Of a stretch of DNA of 5,139 nucleotides, positions 1-5,139 are shown in pieces. The notes beneath the pieces were generated by a model. That model ran no database searches and was not told the DNA's origin. It was given only the letters and a program-made list of their open reading frames with translations. The stretch spans positions 1-5,139 of the forward strand of contig CAIYYE010000226.1 of the NCBI GenBank assembly GCA_903930395.1. Direction: 5' to 3'. The translations under genes were made by a program, and so were the position numbers. This DNA comes from an uncultured beta proteobacterium. GTDB taxonomy: Bacteria > Pseudomonadota > Gammaproteobacteria > Burkholderiales > Rhodocyclaceae. How positions within the stretch are numbered: position 1 is the first letter of the stretch; every line of letters starts with the position of its first letter.

Positions 1-2717
1 GATTGATAGTTGATCCCGGTTTCAGCGGTCAGGCCGATTTCGCAGGTCCGGTTGCTTGAAACGCCGCAGCTACAGTTGGCTGGTAATTCGGCGTGAATCT
101 TGCGCAGGGCGTGACGGTTCAGTTCCGGTACGACAAAGCCACGGTCCCCGGCAAAGCCGCAACAGGTGACGCCGGCCGGTTCGACGATCTGCTCGACGCA
201 GGCAGCCAGCAGTGTCTTCAACTTGGCATCCGAGCCATTCTTTCGGACGCTGCAGTTCACGTGCAGGGCGACCGGGCCGGTCTTTTTGTGGATCATCAGC
301 CGCGGCAACAGCGCATCGTGGGCGAATTCGTGGAAGTCGTAGAGCTGGATTCGGCCAGCCAGGTGTTTCTGCATGCGGATCGAGCAGGTGCTGGCGTCCA
401 TGATCACCGGGTACTTGCCGTTTTGCGATGCTTTCATCAGCGCAGATTCGAGAATCTCCGACATCGCGTCGGCTTCCTCGGCCATGCCCTTGCTCGCCAG
501 CATCTGGCCGCAGCACAGGCTGTCGAAGCCTTCCGGCAGGATGGGGGCGTAGCCGGCGCGGGTCAGCAGTTCGATGACGACATCGCCGAGTTGTTTGTCG
601 GCCGCATTCGACGGCCCGAAAATGCGCCCGCCGCAGGTCGGGAAATAGACCACCGGATCGCCCTGGCTGATCCGTTCGACGGGAGCCTTGCCGGCGTGTG
701 GCATGTTCTTCTTCCAGGCGCCGCCCGAGAGGCGTGCCAGGAAGTTGTCGCCGAGCACGCCAGAGACGGCATGGCCGACCCTGAGGCCGAGGCGCGAGGC
801 ATTGGCCATGGTACCGAAATGCTCGCCGGTCCAGGTGTTGACGGCACGTGCCGTGTCGCCCAGCTTGCGGCCGCGTAGCCGTCGGGTCAGGTCACCCGTA
901 TCGATGCCGACCGGGCAGGCTGTCGAGCACAGGCCACAGCCGGCGCAGGTGTCCAGACCCATGTAGGCATAATCCTCGCCGACGCTGCCGGCCGGTTCGC
1001 CGGCAGCAGCCCGGCGGGCCAGTTCGCGCACACTCGTGATGCGCTGGCGTGGCGACAGGGTCAGGCGGTGCGAGGGGCAGAGCGGTTCGCAGAAGCCGCA
1101 CTCGATGCAGCGGTCGACGATGTCCTCGGCGGCCGGCATGGGTTTCAGGTTTTCGAGGTGGGCATGCGGGTTGTCGTTGAGGATGACGCCGGGGTTGAGG
1201 CGGTTTTCCGGGTCGAACAGCGCCTTGATGCGGCGCATCAGGTCGGCCGCTTCCTTGCCCCATTCCATTTCGACGAAGGGTGCCATGTTTCGGCCGGTAC
1301 CGTGCTCGGCCTTGAGCGAGCCGTCGTACTTGTCGACCACGAGGTGGCAGAGCTCGTCCATGAAGCGGGCGTAGCGGTCGATCTCGCTGGCATCGCCAAA
1401 ATCCTGGGTAATCACGAAATGCAGGTTGCCTTCCAGCGCGTGGCCGAAAATGATCCCCTCGTGATAGCCGTGGTGGCGGAGCAGGGCCTGCAGGTCGAGC
1501 GTCGCATCGGCCAGGTTCTCGATATGGAATGCGACGTCCTCGATGAGCACCGTGGTCCCCGTGCGGCGCATGGCGCCAACGGCGGGGAAGGTGCCCTTGC
1601 GGACTTTCCAGTACATCTCGCAGGTGGCCGGATCGGTTGAAAACTGCATCGGCTCGACGGTGGCAACGCCGGCCATGGCGGCATGGACGGCAGCGATTTT
1701 TTGATCGATGCCATCGGCCGTCGCGGCGCGCACTTCGATGAGCAGCGCGGCGGCTTCCTCGCCCAGTTCGCGCATGATGGCCGGCAGGCCGGGCTTGTTC
1801 TCGACCGAATGCAGGGCCGGCCGGTCGAGCAGTTCGACGGCGGAAACCGGCTGCGGCTTGAGGCGAATCACCGCTTCGCAGGCCGTGCGGATGTCCGGGA
1901 AAAAAACCAGCGCCGAGGCCTTGAACGGGTCTTCGACAACGGTGTTGTAGGTGATCCGCGAAATGAAGCCGAGTGTGCCTTCCGAGCCGATCATGAGGTG
2001 GCTCAGGATGTCTATCGGGTCTTCGTAATCGATCAGTGCATTGAGGCTGTAGCCGGTGGTGTTCTTGATCTTGAACTTGTGGCGGATGCGCTCGGCAAGT
2101 TTGGCATTGTTGCGCGTGTCGCGGCCGAGGCGCTCCAGTTCGCCGAGCAGCACGGCATGGCTTTTCGAAAAAGCATCGACGCTCAGGTGATCCTCGGTGT
2201 CGAGCACGCTGCCGTCGGCCAGCATGACGCGCATGCCGGCCAGGGTACGGTAACTGTTCTGGGCCGTGCCGCAGCACATGCCGGACGCGTTGTTGGCGGC
2301 AATGCCACCGATCTTGGCGGCGCCGATGGAGGCGGGATCGGGACCGATTTTCTTGCCGAAAGGAGCGAGCCGGCGATTGACCTCGCCACCGACAATGCCG
2401 GGACCGACCTTTACCTTGCTGGCATCGGCGTTCAGTTCGTAGGTGGCGAAACCTTCGCCGATCAGGGCGAGGATGCCGTCGGTGATGGCCTGGCCGGAGA
2501 GGCTGGTGCCTGCTGCACGGAAGGTGATCGGCGTTTGGGTCTGGTGGGCGGTTTTGAGGACGGACTGAAGTTCGGCTTCGGACTCGATGACGGCGATGAC
2601 CTGCGGCGTCAGGCGATAGAAGCTGGCGTCGGTGCCGTAGGCGAGGCGGCGGAGGTCGTCGGTGATGACCTGGTGTTCGGGGAGAGATTTTTTGAGTTGC
2701 TGGATTAGGTCGGTCAT
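1..2717 (-). CDS. dld: FAD/4Fe-4S D-lactate dehydrogenase, Dld-II type (3' end cut by window)
   Basis: It probably oxidises D-lactate to pyruvate, with FAD as primary acceptor and iron-sulfur centres relaying electrons to membrane quinone. I translated 905 codons without a stop; the frame leaves the window after ...INYQ, and the next codon begins TC. Known relatives are about 930 residues or longer, so little is missing. The FAD_binding_4 domain lies near residues 30-250 (RAAGTSLSGQ 67-76, GGIAANNASG 137-146, GSEGTLGF 244-251). The FAD-oxidase C-terminal domain covers about 265-512 (EGNLHF 429-434, HGTGRN 472-477, LNPG 507-510). Two 4Fe-4S motifs follow: Cys537/540/543/547 and Cys591/594/597/601. 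Two CCG (GlcF/HdrD-like) domains come next, with Cys695, 735, 736 and 778, then Cys822, 852, 853, 882 and 884. The ATG at 2717 is the first start after an in-frame TAG (2754-2756). The substrate is inferred from the lut neighbours; YdiJ-like D-2-hydroxyglutarate dehydrogenase and GlcD-like glycolate oxidase are alternatives. Confidence 0.93.
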   Translation of the reverse strand, partial: MTDLIQQLKKSLPEHQVITDDLRRLAYGTDASFYRLTPQVIAVIESEAELQSVLKTAHQTQTPITFRAAGTSLSGQAITDGILALIGEGFATYELNADASKVKVGPGIVGGEVNRRLAPFGKKIGPDPASIGAAKIGGIAANNASGMCCGTAQNSYRTLAGMRVMLADGSVLDTEDHLSVDAFSKSHAVLLGELERLGRDTRNNAKLAERIRHKFKIKNTTGYSLNALIDYEDPIDILSHLMIGSEGTLGFISRITYNTVVEDPFKASALVFFPDIRTACEAVIRLKPQPVSAVELLDRPALHSVENKPGLPAIMRELGEEAAALLIEVRAATADGIDQKIAAVHAAMAGVATVEPMQFSTDPATCEMYWKVRKGTFPAVGAMRRTGTTVLIEDVAFHIENLADATLDLQALLRHHGYHEGIIFGHALEGNLHFVITQDFGDASEIDRYARFMDELCHLVVDKYDGSLKAEHGTGRNMAPFVEMEWGKEAADLMRRIKALFDPENRLNPGVILNDNPHAHLENLKPMPAAEDIVDRCIECGFCEPLCPSHRLTLSPRQRITSVRELARRAAAGEPAGSVGEDYAYMGLDTCAGCGLCSTACPVGIDTGDLTRRLRGRKLGDTARAVNTWTGEHFGTMANASRLGLRVGHAVSGVLGDNFLARLSGGAWKKNMPHAGKAPVERISQGDPVVYFPTCGGRIFGPSNAADKQLGDVVIELLTRAGYAPILPEGFDSLCCGQMLASKGMAEEADAMSEILESALMKASQNGKYPVIMDASTCSIRMQKHLAGRIQLYDFHEFAHDALLPRLMIHKKTGPVALHVNCSVRKNGSDAKLKTLLAACVEQIVEPAGVTCCGFAGDRGFVVPELNRHALRKIHAELPANCSCGVSSNRTCEIGLTAETGINYQ

Positions 2718-2777
2718 GGGTTTGTCTCGGGTTTGTTGTTTGTGTTTAGGCGACTAATGGGCTCGGGAAAACAACCA
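2718..2777 (-). promoter_or_regulatory. lutB-dld spacer and CA-rich leader of dld
   Basis: This 60-base gap separates the lutB stop from the dld ATG and is richer in A/T than the flanking genes. On the mRNA strand the last 30 bases before the ATG (2718-2747) hold only A, C and two G, with no U. There is no good Shine-Dalgarno; the best match is a GAG about 9 bases upstream. A weak pairing of GTTGTTT with AAACAAC is possible across a long loop. I see no U-tract hairpin, so transcription probably reads through from lutB into dld. The open, CA-rich leader may help ribosome loading in place of a Shine-Dalgarno, which is inference. Confidence 0.5.
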
Positions 2778-3734
2778 TCACCCGCGTTCCTTCAACATAT
2801 CCCGCAAGCGCTTTGAAGCCGGCTTCAAAGGTACCCGAACCGACGTCCACGCCCCCTGCCGCGCAGGCACCAGCCAGGCAAACCGACTCCCCAGCCAGGT
2901 AGCAATCCCATACAGGAATGGCGACCGATAAACCGCCGCCCAGCCTCGCCAAACCGAAGTCATCAGCCGACTATAGGCAGCCCCCTGGCCGACCATCGAA
3001 GGATTCGCATGCGGTTTCGAAAACGCCTCCTCCCGAAGTCGCATCAACAAATCCGGAATCGGAATCTTCACCGGACAAACCTCGCCACAGGCCCCGCACA
3101 GCGACGAGGCCGTAGCCATCGTCGATGTCGCTTCCAGCCCGAGCATATGCGGCGAGATGATCTTGCCGATGGGCCCCGGATAGGTCGTGCCATAGGCATG
3201 GCCGCCAATCCGCGTATAGACCGGGCAGTGGTTCATGCAGGCGCCGCAGCGGATGCATTGCAGTGTCTTGCGCAATTGCTCGTCGGCATAGGCCTGGCTG
3301 CGGCCGTTGTCGAGCAGGACGAGGTGCACTTCGCTCGGGCCGTCCTTCTCGCCCGGTTGGCGCGGGCTGGAGATCATGTTGAAGTAGGTCGAGATGTTCT
3401 GGCCGGTCGCCGAGCGGGTGAGCAGGGAGAGCAGGGGCGGGATGTGCTCGAGCTTTTCGACGATTTTCTCGATGCCGGTGATGGCGATATGGACCGGTGG
3501 CGTCGTCGTGCACATGCGGCCGTTGCCTTCGTTTTCGACGAGGCACAGCGTGCCGGTTTCGGCGATGGCGAAATTGACGCCGGAGAGGCCGATGTCGGCT
3601 TCGAGAAACTTCTGGCGCAGGACCTTGCGGCCGATCTGGATCAGCGCATCGACGTTGTCGGTGTAGTCGACGCCGGGCACCTTTTCATGGAAGAGCGCGG
3701 CGATTTCTTCCTTGGTCTTGTGGATGGCCGGCAT
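2778..3734 (-). CDS. lutB: LutB C-terminal fragment (318 aa, restart at codon 159)
   Basis: This is the part of lutB downstream of the stop, read from the first ATG after it (MPAIHKTKEE...), only seven codons beyond the TAA and in the same frame. It keeps the rest of the LUD domain, including AETGT and the PPVHIAI segment, all seven iron-sulfur cysteines and the LutB_C tail. No Shine-Dalgarno sequence is visible before this ATG, so it would depend on reinitiation by ribosomes ending at the TAA. In relatives this Met is an internal residue, so it is not a natural start. Automatic annotation may list it as a separate protein. Confidence 0.55.
   Translation of the reverse strand: MPAIHKTKEEIAALFHEKVPGVDYTDNVDALIQIGRKVLRQKFLEADIGLSGVNFAIAETGTLCLVENEGNGRMCTTTPPVHIAITGIEKIVEKLEHIPPLLSLLTRSATGQNISTYFNMISSPRQPGEKDGPSEVHLVLLDNGRSQAYADEQLRKTLQCIRCGACMNHCPVYTRIGGHAYGTTYPGPIGKIISPHMLGLEATSTMATASSLCGACGEVCPVKIPIPDLLMRLREEAFSKPHANPSMVGQGAAYSRLMTSVWRGWAAVYRSPFLYGIATWLGSRFAWLVPARQGAWTSVRVPLKPASKRLRDMLKERG
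2811..2830. repeat. Perfect 20-base palindrome in the 3' end of lutB
   Basis: The ten bases CTTTGAAGCC are followed directly by their exact reverse complement GGCTTCAAAG; the symmetry stops at both ends. It lies in the codons for LKPASK, 31 bases before the lutB stop and about 95 bases upstream of the dld start. As RNA it could form an 8-bp stem with a CCGG loop. No U-tract follows, so it is not an intrinsic terminator. Its function is unknown and chance is possible. Confidence 0.6.
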
Positions 3735-3752
3735 GATGATGTGCGACGGCTT

Positions 3753-3755
3753 TTA
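3753..3755 (-). other. lutB: Premature in-frame TAA in lutB
   Basis: The coding strand reads GGC TAA AAG CCG TCG here. The flanking codons give QLAG, stop, KPSHIIMPAIHKT, which is continuous LutB sequence on both sides with no shift of frame. A GAA (Glu) codon would restore a standard LutB with one base change. The bases are read directly; the ancestral codon is inferred from memory of the family. Confidence 0.85.
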
Positions 3756-4208
3756 GCCGGCGAGCTGGACGATGTATTCGCCCATGTCGGATTCCAGAGC
3801 GCCGATGCCCGCCGCTTCGGCGGCATGGTTGAGCTCGATTTCCTCGCTGACCATGGACTTGCCCTTGACCATGAGCTTGGCGCGGCGCGACTGGCAGAGG
3901 CCGAGGATGATGGCGTTGGCTTCATCCGGCGTCTCGGCCCAGTGGACCTGGATGCCGTTTCTGGTGAGGTTTTCTTCAAGGCGAAGCAGTAGTTCGGGCA
4001 GCTTTCCCAGGTTGTACTGGCGAATCTGCTCGCCCAGCGTGCGCAGGCTTTCCAGCTCCTCGGCATCCGGAAACTGGCCGGCCCGCTTGGTCATCAGGAA
4101 ATCCATGGCGCCGCGGAAGCTTTGACGCAGGAAGGGGTTGTCGACCACGGCCTTGGCCCGGTCGCGGAAGCCTTCGGCCGGCTTGAAGTGAATAGGCTGG
4201 GCGTTCAT
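3753..4208 (-). CDS. lutB: LutB N-terminal fragment (151 aa, ends at premature TAA)
   Basis: This is the product expected if the TAA at 3753-3755 ends translation. It holds the helical N-terminus (MNAQPIHFKP...), a segment typical of LldF that includes NPFLRQSFRGAMDF, and the first part of the LUD domain (KSMVSEEIELNH near residue 117, then ESDMGEYIVQLAG at the end). It has none of the iron-sulfur cysteines, so it should be unable to transfer electrons alone. Ribosome binding looks good: GGGAG lies 7 bases before the ATG inside lutC. Whether it is folded or degraded cannot be told. Confidence 0.6.
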   Translation of the reverse strand: MNAQPIHFKPAEGFRDRAKAVVDNPFLRQSFRGAMDFLMTKRAGQFPDAEELESLRTLGEQIRQYNLGKLPELLLRLEENLTRNGIQVHWAETPDEANAIILGLCQSRRAKLMVKGKSMVSEEIELNHAAEAAGIGALESDMGEYIVQLAG

Positions 4209-4870
4209 TGCGCATCTCCCATCAGCAGAACGATCAGTTCCTTCGGGCCATGTGCGCCGTAGGCCAGGGTGACCTGGATGTCGGCCGTTTTCGAGGGGCC
4301 GGAAATGAGCAGGGCGTTGGTCGGCAGGCCATCCTTCCAGCCTTCGGCCTGGGTCGCTTCGTAAAAAGTGTTGTAGATCTTGCCGGCGTCGAGCAGGACG
4401 ATATGCACGGGCGGCACCAGCGACATCAGGCGCGGCTCGGCGGCGTCCGGCCAGAGGATCAGCGTGCCGGTCTCGGCGATGGCGGCGCGGGCGGCGGTCA
4501 GGCTGGCCGGAATGGCTGTGAACATTTCGGTCTTCCAGGCTTCGATGGGCAACTCATAGGTCGGGCACTCGATGCCCTGGCGCGGCAGTTCGTCCAGTGC
4601 GGCCTCGCCGTGTGCTGTGCCTTCGGCCACGAGGAGCTTGTCGATCTGGCGTGCCGCCAGAACTTCGCGCAGTTTGGCCAGCCACGAGGCGGGCGTGACG
4701 GCATGCACCTCGGCGTGGGCGAACTCGATGTGCTGGCGGAAGCGTGCCATTTTTTCAGCGGCGCTTTCCACCGGGCGGTGCGCGGCGAACCAGGCGGCCA
4801 CGTCGGGTTCCGGCTTGGGTAGCAGGGGGGCGGCTTTCAGCTTGGCCAGAATGCGGTCACGGGCGCTCAT
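4205..4870 (-). CDS. lutC: LutC/LldG, LUD-domain lactate utilization protein
   Basis: LutC is the small LUD-domain subunit of the cytoplasmic LutABC system for L-lactate oxidation; its exact chemistry is not settled in the family. The product is 221 residues, close to the usual 220-240 (E. coli YkgG is similar). A variable helical N-terminus (1-60) is followed by a LUD (DUF162) fold. Family signatures are AETGT at 132-136, VPPVHIVLL at 152-160, GPSKTADI at 191-198 and HGPKELIVLL at 207-216. It has no cysteine cluster, as expected for this subunit. I chose the ATG at 4870 because it overlaps the lutA stop (ATGA) and has GGAGG 8 bases upstream; a longer reading frame to 5107 would run through lutA. 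The TGA at 4205-4207 overlaps the lutB ATG in the same way, so expression of the three genes is probably translationally coupled. The order A-C-B differs from Bacillus lutABC and matches lldEGF. Confidence 0.95.
   Translation of the reverse strand: MSARDRILAKLKAAPLLPKPEPDVAAWFAAHRPVESAAEKMARFRQHIEFAHAEVHAVTPASWLAKLREVLAARQIDKLLVAEGTAHGEAALDELPRQGIECPTYELPIEAWKTEMFTAIPASLTAARAAIAETGTLILWPDAAEPRLMSLVPPVHIVLLDAGKIYNTFYEATQAEGWKDGLPTNALLISGPSKTADIQVTLAYGAHGPKELIVLLMGDAQ
4216..4220 (-). promoter_or_regulatory. Shine-Dalgarno of lutB
   Basis: GGGAG on the coding strand sits 7 bases before the lutB ATG at 4208, inside the last codons of lutC. Together with the ATGA overlap it supports this start. 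Confidence 0.75.
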
Positions 4871-5139
4871 TTCACAGTCCTCCGCAGCAAAAAGCTGGCG
4901 ATGTGTTCGCCCGGCAGGCTGGGTGTTTTGCGACCTTCCTGGTCGTCCTTCCAGGCGGCGTGGCCGAGAATATTCATGAGGCAGCCGCAATCGGCGCTGA
5001 CGACGCGCTCGGCACCGGTCGCCTTGAGCGCCTTGACCTTGTCTTCGACCATGGCGCCGGAGATTTCCGGCTGTTTGACCGAGAAGGTGCCGCCGAAACC
5101 GCAGCATTCAGATTCATGATCCTGCTGCGCCACTTTGAC
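4867..5139 (-). CDS. lutA: LutA/LldE, cysteine-rich CCG-domain protein (5' part outside window)
   Basis: LutA is the CCG-domain subunit of the LutABC L-lactate oxidation system and is thought to hold an iron-sulfur centre that passes electrons on from lactate oxidation. Only the last 90 residues are here, beginning VKVAQQDHES; full-length relatives are about 240-250 residues, so roughly 150 lie beyond position 5139. The visible part is the second CCG domain: ECCGFGGTF provides the paired cysteines, followed by the usual SVKQPEIS segment, and ADCGCLMNI carries the second cysteine pair. The GTG at 5131-5133 is only an internal Val codon, not the start. The TGA (4867-4869) overlaps the lutC ATG by an ATGA, marking lutA as the gene directly upstream in the same operon. 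The CCG signature is shared with the C-terminus of Dld, but length of tail and context identify LutA. Confidence 0.93.
   Translation of the reverse strand, partial: VKVAQQDHESECCGFGGTFSVKQPEISGAMVEDKVKALKATGAERVVSADCGCLMNILGHAAWKDDQEGRKTPSLPGEHIASFLLRRTVK
4879..4883 (-). promoter_or_regulatory. Shine-Dalgarno of lutC
   Basis: GGAGG on the coding strand lies 8 bases before the lutC ATG at 4870, within the end of lutA. It decides the start of lutC over upstream in-frame candidates that would overlap lutA extensively. Confidence 0.8.

Larger units (their letters stand above)
2778..4208 (-). pseudogene. lutB: LutB/LldF iron-sulfur LUD protein with in-frame TAA at codon 152
   Basis: LutB is the ferredoxin-like subunit of the LutABC complex that oxidises L-lactate to pyruvate. 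The frame spans 476 codons from the ATG at 4208 to the TGA at 2778-2780, matching the usual ~475 residues of E. coli YkgF. The LUD (DUF162) domain covers about residues 70-300, with AETGT near 216. A 4Fe-4S motif (Cys318/321/324/328, then Pro) and a second cysteine set (Cys371/374/378, then Pro) follow. The tail resembles the LutB_C region. Codon 152 is TAA (3753-3755), between ...YIVQLAG and KPSHII..., where relatives usually carry a residue such as Glu. Both halves stay in one frame, so one substitution (GAA to TAA) explains it. The start overlaps the lutC stop as ATGA, with GGGAG 7 bases upstream. It could be a real loss, a sequencing error or readthrough; the protein family is certain. Confidence 0.85.

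Noticed and set aside
93..878. 261-codon plus-strand open frame opposite the dld CCG region
   Set aside because: It is a shadow frame; the opposite strand encodes clear CCG domains.
892..2277. 461-codon minus-strand open frame inside dld
   Set aside because: It is an out-of-frame shadow, rich in Arg, Pro, His and Ala. The true dld frame runs unbroken from 2717 to the window edge with all family motifs.
1683..2708. 341-codon plus-strand open frame opposite dld
   Set aside because: It is antisense to the FAD domain and shows no family signature. Its openness follows from the strong third-position bias of dld.
2718..2830. Intrinsic terminator or separate dld promoter between lutB and dld
   Set aside because: No stem followed by a U-tract is present, and no pair of -35/-10 boxes with sensible spacing could be found. 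The CCCGAG direct repeat in the spacer is too short to mean much.
3753..3755. Reassigned TAA codon (alternative genetic code)
   Set aside because: Only one internal TAA is seen, the ~905 dld codons contain none, and composition suggests an ordinary proteobacterium. A point mutation or sequencing error is far simpler.
3009..3992. 327-codon plus-strand open frame opposite lutB
   Set aside because: It is a low-complexity Ala/Asp/Gly/Arg shadow of the lutB frame, with no recognisable domain.
4208..4822. 204-codon plus-strand open frame opposite lutC
   Set aside because: It is a shadow of lutC, which has a proper start, Shine-Dalgarno and LUD motifs.

Overview
The window carries one minus-strand lactate-oxidation operon and almost nothing else. 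Base composition is GC-rich with mostly C/G-ending codons. The gene set (LutA/LldE, LutC/LldG and LutB/LldF plus a large FAD and iron-sulfur D-lactate dehydrogenase) points to a proteobacterium. A betaproteobacterium, perhaps of the Rhodocyclales type, is my guess from protein style and composition, and it is not proven by the window.

Transcription runs from high to low coordinates. First comes the 3' end of lutA (4867-5139, cut by the window edge). It is followed by lutC (4205-4870), lutB (2778-4208) and the D-lactate dehydrogenase gene (1-2717, cut at its 3' end by the other edge). lutA/lutC and lutC/lutB each overlap by an ATGA, and each downstream gene has a good Shine-Dalgarno sequence inside the preceding gene. 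A 60-base spacer separates lutB from dld. It holds a CA-rich leader with no convincing Shine-Dalgarno and no recognisable terminator, so dld is probably cotranscribed. No promoter is visible in the window; the operon promoter must lie beyond position 5139.

Together LutA, LutB and LutC form the iron-sulfur, LUD-domain system that oxidises L-lactate to pyruvate. The FAD/4Fe-4S/CCG protein oxidises D-lactate and passes electrons towards the quinone pool. The layout resembles the lldEGF plus dld-II locus described in Shewanella, so the organism appears equipped for both lactate enantiomers.

The main surprise is in lutB. The frame is intact and of family length (476 codons) except for one in-frame TAA at codon 152, where relatives usually have Glu or a similar residue. 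It looks like a single-base nonsense change (GAA to TAA) or a sequencing error, and it splits the LUD domain. Secondary oddities are an abrupt change of codon usage and strand skew over the last ~115 codons of lutB, a perfect 20-base palindrome near the lutB 3' end, and a 30-base leader before dld that contains no U. I see no mobile elements, RNA genes, CRISPR arrays or clearly novel system; every long plus-strand reading frame is a shadow of a minus-strand gene.
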